Positions 55,068-64,000 of a DNA stretch of 64,000 bases are shown here, in pieces (the first letter of the stretch is position 1; each line of letters opens with the position of its first letter). The position numbers and the translations under genes were made by a program. The stretch is from Cyclaneusma minus (taxonomy: Eukaryota; Ascomycota; Leotiomycetes; Marthamycetales; Marthamycetaceae). Location of the stretch: contig JAKZHN010000020.1 of assembly GCA_037179335.1 (NCBI GenBank), positions 124,001-188,000 on the forward strand. The letters are read 5' to 3'. The notes under the pieces were generated by a model. The model was given only the letters and a program-made list of their open reading frames with translations, ran no database searches and was not told the DNA's origin.

Positions 55068-57235
55068 CTAGCTTTGGCCGTCTAGGATATCGGCGGCGAT
55101 CTTTTCAGCGAGCGCATCTGGGAGTTTGGCATCAGCAGCTGTTCAGCTACAATTCAAGGGCTAGTGGTCACGAAGCGATCGGAGTCAAGACGGAGATGGC
55201 AAGACTCACAAACTGTGGATTGTGGGTGACCCGGTGGCAACAATGGGAAAGCACTAGCATCCACGACTCGCAGGCCATGAACGCCAATGACCCGAGCTGT
55301 ACAAGACATCAGTTCAGCATTCCAAGCCATGACATCAAGTCTCTCTACTCACCACGAGAGTCAACCACCGCCATAGGATCGTCACTCTTGCCCATCCGGC
55401 AGGTACCGGCTGCATGATGAATAGTGTTCGAGCTCGCTCGCAACATGCTCAAGATCTCACTGTCACTCGTCGCATTCATGCCCGGATACACCTCCTCGCC
55501 AAGAAGTACTGGCTGGACGCCTGGTGCGGCGAAGATCGCACGCAAACGTTTGAATCCTGCCACGGCGACTTCTTCATCACGAGGATCCGTCAGCCAGTTT
55601 GGGTTCACGACCGGATGGATGGCCGTATCGTTCGATATGATCGAGACATTGCCACGGGAGAATGGTGCAACGAGCGCGACACACATGGCTGTATAGTTCC
55701 TCACGTCCGGAGCACCGCCTATGAAATCATCTAGGGTGCCGGTGTAGGCATCCAGAGACAAAATCTCTATATCGGGCCAGTCGGCACCGTAGGTGCTGTC
55801 CAGGTCCCCTCTAGTCGCATTGCTAACGGCGCCTTGCGGTAGCTTTTCGAATGCAAGTAGATCACCGCCGACGTTTGTCAGAATCCCGGTGTGGTTCTGG
55901 ATGTACTCTGTTGCTGCTTGCGAGGCAAACCCAGAGTCGCCGAGCCAGGCATGCGTCACTGTCTTGACCTCGTGACTTGGACCGAAGAAAATATGATCCC
56001 ACATGTTCTGACCAACGCCCGGACGATCTGCCACGACGTCGATAGCATTTTCTTGTAAGGTTGCAGCAGGACCGACTCCGGAGACCATGAGTAGCTGGGG
56101 CGAGCGGAACGATCCTGCAGACACGATGACTTCTTTCGTAGCATTGAGCGTCCAAGTAATCGAATCGCTGCCAAACCCGGAAGCCTGCACCTCTACCGCA
56201 TTCGCACCCCCACTCTCATTGAAATAGATCTTTTTGGCTAAAGTGCTCTGATAAACAACGAGATTGTACGTCTTGCGAAGCGCTTCCCGCAGAAACGATC
56301 GTTCGGCCGTGCTGCGGATTTGGAGATAGGGGTCGATGGTGTTTGTGATCCAGGCCCAGCCGAGAAGGTCTCCGTCTTGCATGCAAGCCGGGAGCTCATT
56401 GATACCGATGGCGTCTAGGCCGAGAGCCATCCATGAAGCCGATGGGCTGACGTATTGCGGAAACGAGACCTGGAGTGGACCGCCGGTGCTGCTGAAGTAG
56501 GACTCGTTGTATTTTGGCGTGGCGTTTGCGGGTCGTGTACCAGGTGGGAGCGGAGTGAAAGTGACACTTCGCTTGAAATACTCCAAGAAACTCTCGAAGG
56601 AGTAAGAGTCGTCTCCAACCTCGTTCGCCCACTTTGAGTAAGAGCCTGTTGTACCTCGCTGGTACAAAAGGAAGTTTCTTGTCGAACCTGTAGATGTCAG
56701 AGCATTGGTAACAGAGCTACGTTTGTAGGTTGGAACACTTACCACCACCCAACGTCCTTCCTTGCGGGTACAGCACTGGCTTGCCTAGAAAGCCCGGCTG
56801 AGGCGTTGTATGCTGCCTCCAATCGACAAGGGGATTTTTCAGTGCCGGATTCTTTCCCAAATAGTAGGAAGCCTGAGCCGGAATCTCGGTGAGATTGGAG
56901 TTATCGAACTCGTAGAACGTACCGGCTTCAATGACGGCGACAGAATGATGCTCGGCCAAGCGCCGAGCTATGGTCAAGCCGGCAGTCCCTAGTCGCGAGG
57001 TCAGCTTTTGTCTCTTTGTAGTTATCAAAGTCGTTGACTTGCCTCCGCCGACTACAATGTAGTCGTAAGTAGCAGGCACATCTACAATTCCGAAGTGAGA
57101 GCCAAGCAGACCGAGTGCTTCGAGGCTCTCATGAAAGGTTGTGGAGCTGTAGCCCGCCGAGGTCGATCCAATATGAGCGGACGATAGCGCTGCCAACAGT
57201 GAAACCAAGATCCACCCCGGACTGAACATGTTCAT
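55068..57235 (-). CDS. Secreted GMC oxidoreductase
   Basis: FAD-dependent GMC (glucose-methanol-choline) oxidoreductase of the aryl-alcohol oxidase/glucose oxidase type; substrate unknown. Five exons: 57235-57043, 56988-56743, 56687-55353, 55296-55210 and 55117-55068; 636 residues. A signal peptide (MNMFSPGWILVSLLAALSSA) precedes the FAD-binding fold YDYIVVGGGTAGLTIARRLA, which is restored only by removing a 54-nt GC-AG intron (GCAAGT donor at 57042). Further motifs: VIEAG, GRTLGGGSTRNFLLYQRGTT (the GMC signature, also restored by splicing), VIVSAGSFRSPQLLMVSGVG (second signature), HHAAGTCRMG, and VHGLRVVDASAFPLLPPGHP with the C-terminal catalytic His region, ending YALAEKIAADILDGQS. Many N-x-S/T sites suit secretion. 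The last acceptor (55118) was chosen over an earlier AG because it gives the conserved STVYALAEKI. Confidence 0.88.
56989..57042 (-). other. GC-AG intron (54 nt)
   Basis: Non-canonical donor GCAAGT with acceptor CTAG, inside the FAD-binding motif. The intron is a multiple of three and stop-free, so its retention would insert 18 residues into the dinucleotide-binding loop. Confidence 0.7.
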
Positions 57236-58464
57236 ATGAATAGCAGCTGTTCAGCGCCGAGTAAGTCTAAATCTTGTCAATCGAAATGCTCCAATTCTTA
57301 ATCGACAACGAAGGGTTGGGAACATCTCTCAAAAATATCAAAGCCATCTTGCCCCAGCCGGTGCCCGCATGTCGGAGAACTCGTCCCGTTTGAATCTAAG
57401 ATCGTCGTAGTACAGTATGTAGTGACATCTTCCCCCGCTATATGTACTCTACCTATAATCCTTGCCGGTCTCCGTACCGAGTCCTGTACCAATTAACCTA
57501 CCCAGTCTCATCCTAAGCCTGCAGATGTGCGGAATTCCGTGGTTACTCCAATACTACCCCGGATTCTGCACCTCCGCACTTCCCCGGTGACGCACGCTGA
57601 CGATGTGGGTTTATGAGACACTTTGCGGGAAAGTCGACGCTGGAATGCGGGGAACAACCAAGCTGCGAATGCCCTCAGAATCTTCAGTCCCAAGCTGTCG
57701 GATCGCAGAGAGACTTATCATTGTTGACTTTGACCAATCAACCGAGCGGTCCGTCCCGAAAGCTTGTACAACACCCACATATACCGAGAACCTTAGCCAA
57801 GCATATTAAAGACTCCCAAGTCCGCCCAGCCTTCAAAACACAAGAACCGAAGCCCAAAGAAATCCAGAAAAAAACAAGAAAAGACTGCAAAGTGGCTTGG
57901 CTGTCCACAAACCCTGAAACCAACAAATCACACCATCACACAGCGGACATCGAACGAACGAAACGAGCCGAGAAGATGGAAAACTCTTCAAAGAACAGCT
58001 GGAAAACTGGAAAACATCTTTATACATTCCTCATTCTGTCACTAGACCACTCGCTGCTGTATCGTGAATGCTGTTTCTCTTCTTTCTAGTACACCATTTC
58101 TTTCGAGAGAAAAAAAAATGCAGAAAAACCAGCCGTGCAGCCAACGCGCCAGATCCATGCATGATCATCTGTTTTCGCACACCACGCAAATCCCCCATGT
58201 ATAATTACGCCAGTAACGCCCAACCCAGACCATAACCGCCTCTCTATGCACCCATCCCAAATGCCTCGCTGTATTTCATGCATCTAAAAGCCCTCGAATC
58301 AACACCGTCGAAAAAAAACGAAACATCCCGAAGACAAAGAAACGCCGCCCATGTCCTACCGAGCACCGTGCGATTCTCCCAGAACAAGAAGATTTGCGAA
58401 AACTAGCTATGTATGAACAACTTTTCCGCCCGCTCGCTATGGACAGAAGGGAGTGAGAGATGTT
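57236..58464. other. Intergenic between GMC oxidoreductase and protease
   Basis: Holds the promoter of the GMC gene (right after 57235) and the 3' UTR of the protease. A 158-codon plus frame (57613-58089) is Lys/His-rich low complexity without a domain; not called. Confidence 0.45.
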
Positions 58465-59965
58465 TTACAAGAATGCCCATGCCATTCCGGCAGCGACGGC
58501 GCCAACGGCGCCGAGCTGAGGAGCACCGGTTCGCAGCGCACCGCTCGTGGCGGTCGGGAGCGAGCTTCCAAAGGTGACCGTTCCCGTAATAGCCGCGCCC
58601 TGGATCACGCCGGCCGTGGCAGTAACACTATCAGTGATGATACTCGCGCTCGGCACCGCAGTAGTACCAGTCGTAATCTCCTGCACATTCGTGCCCGTAG
58701 CATTGAAATTCGTTTGCGCCATCGAAATCTCATTGTTTGCAAGATCGTAGACCAAGTAAGCAGAGCGCAGGAAAGTGTCGCCGAGGACGGAGGTGGAACT
58801 GCCGGCAGGCGCGATGCCGAAGAGACACATGGTGTCGCCGTTGGGGTATTTGGGCGTGGAGCCGTCGGTGTATTCGATGTCCAGGGTGAGTTCGGCCATG
58901 GAGACGCTGATGGAGGGGGTGCTGAAGGTGAAGTCGAGGGTGCTGCTGTTGGAGGCGATATTGCAGGGCACGTAGGCGGCGCCTTCGTCTTCGTCGTAGT
59001 CGGCGCCGACGGCTTCGTAGATTGCTTCGGTGATGGTGTTGGGGAGGTAGGTGAGGGAGGTACCGGAGTCGAGGAGGACGGCAAGGGCGAGGTCGGAGAC
59101 GAGGGTCGTGCCGCCGAGGGACATTCCGGTCAGGGTGACTAGGAATTCGTAGAAGTTACCGGCTTCCTTTTGGACAGGAATGGTTTCGAGAGTGCCGGTG
59201 AACTGGTCGGTGTCAACGCCGCCGAAGAGGATGGAACCGGTGGATGCGTCCAAGTCGTTGAGCCACAGAGAGTAGGCGTTCGAGTTTATGAGACCTTGTT
59301 TCACCATTGCGGCGGGAAGGTTGGCGTATGGTTCCAACCCGGCAACGCCGACTTGCACCTCGTTGATCTGATAACCAATGCCCAAGATGCCTTCCGCAGA
59401 GGTGGAAGTGTAGCCGATACCGAATTGCATGTCTGTCACGTTGACGCCACCAATGTTCAAGATATCCGTCACGTAGTCGCCAGAGGCTCCAGATCCGTCT
59501 TGGTAGGTGATATTGAAGTTGCTGGCAAGAAAAGAGTAGGTCGAGGAGTCGTTGGCTGAGTAGGTGCCGAAAGCCGAACACGAAGAGTGCTTTCCACTGC
59601 ATAGGTCGGAATCGGGAGTGTTGACCCATAGATCACTGCTGCCAGTGTCGATGTGTAGTTCGATGCTTTGAGCCGGTGTTCCTAACGAGACATTTGCGAG
59701 GTACAATGTTTCCTGCGCACTGGTAAGAAAGAGGTGAAGCAAATGGAATCAAGATCGAATTTCATACCTCATTGTCCAAGCTCACGGTGACGGTATCCCT
59801 CTTCCTGCGCAGTCTGTCTCTGGCCAACGGATTTGCGACTTCTCTTCTTCGGATTGGGAATCCAACAGCTCGAGGAGGTCCATCAGTGCGCTTGTGAAGC
59901 TGAATTGCCTCTGCGCATGTTGCTAGAAGACCAGCCGCGAAGGCTATGGTCGACGAGCCTTTCAT
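58465..59965 (-). CDS. GPI-anchored-type aspartic protease (yapsin/OpsB-like)
   Basis: Pepsin-type aspartic protease for the cell surface. Exon 1 is 59965-59768, the 55-nt intron 59713-59767 (GTATGA...GCGCAG), exon 2 59712-58465; 481 residues. A signal peptide (1-20) and a short propeptide end at RRKR (53-56), a Kex2-type site just before DTVTVSL. First active-site motif IDTGSSDLW (Asp 88), flap region YQDGSGASGDYVTD, second active site LLDSGTSLTYLP. The Ser/Thr-rich tail (about 420-455) and a final hydrophobic segment (GAVGAVAAGMAWAFL) form a typical GPI-attachment signal. This is the pattern of yapsins and Aspergillus OpsB-like enzymes, which cleave at the plasma membrane or wall. Most residues between the motifs are Ser/Thr/Gly-rich with several N-glycosylation sites. 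The gene is convergent with none; both neighbours read in the same or outward direction. Confidence 0.9.
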
Positions 59966-61556
59966 CTTCGGATGTGTGGTTTGTTTGGGGAGATCTCGAG
60001 GGAGCTTCTAAAGCAGAACAAGAGAAGTGCGATGTTGGGAGGCGAAGAAGATTATATTGCCGACAAGTGGTAGCTGACGCGGCTGAAAGGGACGGCGCCT
60101 CGCAAGATGGCACAGAGGCTAGCTGAACGGAAGGCCCAAATATGAAGGCCGACTATCCGGATCGGTGGGGACAGCGTTTAGGTGGAAATATTTTGCTTTG
60201 TGAAGGTGGAACGATTTAATGGTGAGGTGAGGTCTCGTCCGCTTCGGTTCGTCGATTGTTCAATCTCTTTCAGTTTCACGAAGCTTGAACATCAACAAAG
60301 AAGATCAAGATTGTAACCGAGGCCTGATAGACAAAAATAGGCTCGGCAGAGGTTTAACAAGAGGTGATGTATATAAATAGCGACAAAGGATTCGAAGCTC
60401 GAGAAGGATTTTTTCAGGTGGTCGCGGAGAGAGAGGATGGGAGCGTCGCAATAGGGCTGCCAAGACTTCGCATTCGACAATCGGCAGGTGGGTAACGGGA
60501 CGATGCAGGTACAGGCGCTTGAAGCAGACACTTGTAAGAGAGATTTGTAGGTCTTGGCCTGTGGGGGGCGGCGGTCCAGTCGTGTGGCTCATCATCACTT
60601 CTGACTGCGATTTGCCAGGGCTGCGTCTGTGGTGGATAGCAGTGACGCGGCCTCAAGCAGACCCGGGGGCCCATCATCCATGGACTGGAGCTGAAGTAGC
60701 CATCACGCACGCCACCAGCAAGCAATCACAGCACAGTACAAAAGGGAGCTTGCATCTAGGCAGCGAGAATAGGAGGCAGATGGCGACATAGAGCCAGTCT
60801 CCAACTTACGGCAACGGTATGCTGAGCCTCGCATCGCAGCCCCGAAGGATTCGCTGAGCCAGCGCCAGGATGAATGTGACGATTGCCCCGGAGTCCGGAC
60901 AGAAATGCCCATATGACCCCAGATCCCAGAGACCAGTGGCAAGCGCCCATCACGCCTGAGTCGTTCGGTACATGTAGCTCCGAGTGGCTGAAGAGGTGAC
61001 GAACTGCTATTGCGTATGTAGACGGCGGCGGCGTACACCAAGAATCGTAGCCTCGTTGTCGTCGCTGGACTCAACAAGCTGGTTGCAACAGAAGGAATCA
61101 CGATCTCACATCCCGAGCTGGAAGATGGGCCTGCCGAGCAGCCGAAACGCAAAGCGTCTGCATTTTGCACCGGCTAGCAGAGAAGCCTGGCGCTGGGTCC
61201 CGAGCGGCCTCTTTCCAGACGCCAGAAGTGTGTGGGTGAAACCGATCTTTGACAGTTGAAACCTGTAGCGACCGAGGGAGCGCTTTATGAGGCTGAGTCG
61301 TGAGAATACATGTAATGAACTATTATTACTCTCCGGGGTTGATAAGCAAATCCATTGGGGACCGAGGATATCGGAGTTTTACTCACCGACAGAAGAACAG
61401 TTGTCGATTCATCAAAAATGAACGTGTAGCTGGACAACTCCATCATTTGTATTGCACCAAGATGCAAGAGATGCGAGACAGACGTCCAGCTAGGGTGAAC
61501 GTGCACACACTCGCGAGAGAGTTTGCGGACCGCTACTCTAAATGCTTGATTTAAAG
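59966..61556. other. Intergenic, divergent promoter area of protease and rfc4
   Basis: No gene supported. Frames at 60414-61170 (minus, up to 155 codons) and on plus overlap each other and lack domains. Confidence 0.45.
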
Positions 61557-61562
61557 TTACAG

Positions 61563-61622
61563 TCACGTGACACAGAAAATGCACTTTAACGAATCGCGTC
61601 AAGGTCGCGTACCTTGACGCGT
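61563..61622. promoter_or_regulatory. rfc4 promoter: E-box and ACGCGT palindrome
   Basis: TCACGTGA at 61563-61570 is a CACGTG E-box. At 61595-61621 the arms CGCGTCAAGGT and ACCTTGACGCG form a perfect 11-bp inverted repeat around CGCGT, ending in ACGCGT (61617-61622). ACGCGT is the MluI cell-cycle box bound by the fungal MBF complex at G1/S genes, which fits a replication factor 63 bp downstream. Function is inferred. Confidence 0.55.
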
Positions 61623-61684
61623 GAACATCTTCTCAAGACGACATCCCCGCTGCACCACCAGCCAGCAACGCCCATCCACCCACA

Positions 61685-62886
61685 ATGGCCGTCACCAAGA
61701 GCGTCGAGGAGAAGGGCGAGTCGTCCACCAGTGCTGCCAAAAGGCACTTGACCGCCGCATCCAACGGCAACGGCACATACGAGCTGCCATGGTACGCCTT
61801 CACTTCTGCGCTATCACTGCATTTCACTAAAATACCTTCAGGGTTGAGAAATACCGCCCCGTCTTCCTCGACGACATCGTAGGCAACACCGAGACTGTTG
61901 AGCGCCTCAAGATCATCGCCAAAGATGGCAACATGCCGCACGTCATCATCTCCGGCATGCCAGGAATCGGCAAGACGACTTCGGTGCTCTGTCTTGCACG
62001 CCAGCTGCTGGGCGATAACTACAAAGAAGCCGTGCTGGAACTCAATGCCAGTGATGAGCGAGGTACATCCCCCTTTCCCATCATATGCCAATTAGCGAGC
62101 AGTGAAAGCACCAAGAGCCACAACATTGACTCCAAAAACACAGGTATCGACGTAGTCCGCAACCGCATAAAAGGCTTCGCCCAAAAGAAAGTAACCCTCC
62201 CCCCCGGCCGCCAAAAGATCGTCATCCTCGACGAAGCCGACAGCATGACCTCCGGCGCGCAACAAGCCCTGCGCCGCACCATGGAGATCTACTCCTCCAC
62301 GACCCGCTTCGCCTTCGCCTGCAACCAGTCCAACAAGATCATCGAACCCCTGCAATCCCGCTGCGCCATCCTCCGCTACGCCCGCCTCACCGACGTCCAA
62401 GTAGTAAAGCGCCTGCTCCAAATCATCGAAGCCGAAAAAGTCGAATACAGCGAAGATGGCATGGCCGCGCTCGTCTTCAGCGCCGAGGGCGACATGCGCC
62501 AAGCTATCAACAACCTGCAATCCACATACGCCGGTTTCGGCTTCGTGTCGGGCGATAATGTGTTCAAGGTTGTTGATTCGCCGCATCCGATTAAAGTACA
62601 AGCAATGATCAAGGCCTGCTATGAAGGCAAAGTCTCCGAAGCTCTAGACACGCTGCAAGAGCTATGGGACTTGGGATACTCGAGTCACGATATTATCAGC
62701 ACGATGTTTAGGGTTACGAAGACGGTGCCGACGCTGAGCGAACATAGCAAGCTGGAGTTTATCAAGGAGATTGGCTTTACGCATATGAAGATTTTGGAGG
62801 GCGTGCAGACGTTGTTGCAGCTGAGTGGCTGTGTGGTTCGGCTGGCTAGGCTGAATATGGATCCGAAGAAGTTTGTTGCTAAGTAG
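61685..62886 (+). CDS. rfc4: Replication factor C subunit 4 (Rfc4; human RFC2 type)
   Basis: AAA+ subunit of the RFC clamp loader that places PCNA on DNA; also part of Rad24-, Ctf18- and Elg1-RFC. Exons: 61685-61791, 61842-62062 and 62144-62886, with introns of 50 and 81 nt; 356 residues. After a 34-residue Ser/Thr/Asn-rich leader come the RFC boxes: LPWVEKYRPVFLDDIVGN (box II), HVIISGMPGIGKTTSVLCLA (Walker A), LNASDERGIDVVRNRIKGFA, KIVILDEADSMTSGAQQALR (Walker B, DEAD), FACNQSNKIIEPLQSRCAIL (SRC arginine-finger motif), EGDMRQAINNLQST (sensor 2). The collar ends LNMDPKKFVAK. GMPGIGKTT and the IVDSPHP-like VVDSPHPIKV mark Rfc4 rather than Rfc2/3. The second intron is 3n and stop-free; splicing is demanded by the invariant DERGIDVVR. 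Confidence 0.95.
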
Positions 62887-64000
62887 GAGGCTTTCTCTGG
62901 GTGGAGGGAGAAGGGGTGGGGAATACGGGAAAGGGAGGGAGTTGATGAAAAGGCATTTGCATGGCGTTCAGGGGCTGGATCTGGGCGCTCGGCGTTTATA
63001 TGCTGTGATACGATGATACATTGCTCAGTTGGTGGTGCACGTACAATTCAAAAAGAACTCAAGCACCCAGGCTCATCACGCCAGAATCAACCACGAAATA
63101 TTCGAAGTATCAGAAGCAAGTGGTTTCCTGTTTTGTATCTTGGATGTCTACCCAGGTTCTCAGTCTTGGGGAAATGGCAAAATGGTCCAAGTACCTAGTA
63201 AGTCCCCTAAACCACAAAGCAAAAGTCATTAAAGAACAAAAAGACTCGGGAGTGCGTTCAGGTTCTGCGCACGAGATTGAGTGTCTGGGTCATTGTGAGG
63301 GCGATGGCACAGGTGCTATCTTCGTCCTTTCACAAATCATCTTGGTCATTTCTATAACACGCCACGACAAAACACACAAAAACAGCCCAATGGCTCAGTT
63401 CACAGTTGTCTAGGCGAAAAAATAAACCCAAAATCCAAAAAAAAAAATCTGTACCTAGCCAAACCAGAGGCAATTTCTCTCTCCGGTCGTCCCAAAACTT
63501 GTCAAAACAAAAAAAGAATGGCCATACTGGGGATGGAGAAATACCCTTCCATGATTCAACCTGATTTATTTTGCCCTTCCCCCCCTTTTTCCCCTTTTTT
63601 TATTTTTCACTTTTAGTCTTCCGGATCCACTTCCACCCTAAACGAACCTCCAATGCAATCATCGAAGCCGCGTTCTAGGTTTTCAGAACTAGGTACCTAC
63701 CCAGTAAAGACGCGAGAAAAAAGGCGGTGCTTGTTTCACTTGTTTGCTAAATCCCGCACGCGGCACTGCCCAAATGCTAAGTTGTTGGCTTGGGGGCATG
63801 AATTCACTTTATTCACTTTATTCACTTTATTCACTTTATTCACTTTATTCACTTTATTCACTTTATTCTGCACAACTGAGCCTTTGTTAGTACCTTAAGT
63901 GGGTAACCAAACGTTGAGAAGCTGTGCAGCTTTGCTAAATGCGATTTTATGTGTCAATCTCTAGCGCTTGGTGTTACTTGTGAGTTGTGCCGTAAGTTAG
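62887..64000. other. Intergenic (right edge) with minisatellite
   Basis: 3' flank of rfc4. No gene recognised; a 130-codon frame (63021-63413) has no domain. Poly-A/T runs and the 9-bp minisatellite occur here. Confidence 0.45.
63802..63864. repeat. 9-bp minisatellite, (ATTCACTTT) x 7
   Basis: Seven perfect copies, uninterrupted. A frame across it would encode a Phe/Thr/Leu repeat, which I take as spurious. Confidence 0.92.

Noticed and set aside
57613..58089. 158-codon plus frame
   Set aside because: Low-complexity Lys/His/Ser composition in an intergenic region, no domain.
58453..59142. 229-codon plus frame with Gly/Val-rich repeats
   Set aside because: Exact antisense of the aspartic protease; an artefact of its codon bias.
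63653..63898. Protein with an FTLFTLFTL repeat
   Set aside because: Produced by translating the ATTCACTTT minisatellite; no other support.

Overview
The window looks like nuclear DNA of a filamentous ascomycete (Pezizomycotina). Genes carry short introns, mostly 48-118 nt and often 54-55 nt, with GT-AG borders. The orthologues are typically fungal (Laa1/HEATR5, Cog1, Gpi13, Mis6/CENP-I, Rfc4, a GPI-type aspartic protease, a secreted GMC oxidoreductase). A very AT-rich block near the middle bears the C-to-T/G-to-A signature of repeat-induced point mutation (RIP). I cannot name the species.

Layout. 1-6 kb: one unrecognised coiled-coil gene, a tRNA-like sequence and long intergenic DNA. 6-26 kb: a housekeeping block with laa1 (-), a mitochondrial GGQ release-factor-like gene (+), a BTB gene (-), cog1 (-), gpi13 (+), an initiator tRNA-Met (-) and a small subunit of serine palmitoyltransferase (+). 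26.8-29.2 kb: two tandem members of a divergent BTB-like family, the first broken by a frameshift; a third member lies at 52.6-53.3 kb. 27.9-30.7 kb: copies of a small inverted-terminus element whose interior is built of degenerate palindromic AATATT-centred repeats. 30.75-42.56 kb: an 11.8-kb AT-rich island that I read as a RIP-degraded hAT DNA transposon, with 19-bp terminal inverted repeats and an exact 8-bp target duplication. It is split by a RIP-degraded Ty3/gypsy retrotransposon, and the hAT itself sits inside a copy of the small element, so three levels are nested. 44.5-46.5 kb: a GNAT gene matching the C-terminal part of fungal GH3-GNAT fusions but lacking the glycosidase. 49.3-51.9 kb: mis6/CENP-I, with a duplicated 3' end behind it. 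55-60 kb: two secretory-pathway genes (GMC oxidoreductase, aspartic protease). 61.7-62.9 kb: rfc4, whose promoter holds a cell-cycle-type palindrome.

The core genes serve general cell functions: Golgi/endosome traffic (laa1, cog1), GPI anchors (gpi13, possibly used by the anchored protease), sphingolipid synthesis, mitochondrial translation rescue, kinetochore and DNA replication. There is no operon logic. Two divergent pairs (laa1/release factor and cog1/gpi13) share short intergenic promoters. The accessory middle part (26-55 kb) is the dynamic region: lineage-specific paralogues, mobile elements and partial gene duplication.

Limits: exon borders come from frame, splice consensus and remembered family conservation, without alignment or transcript data. 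Family assignments are recognition by eye.
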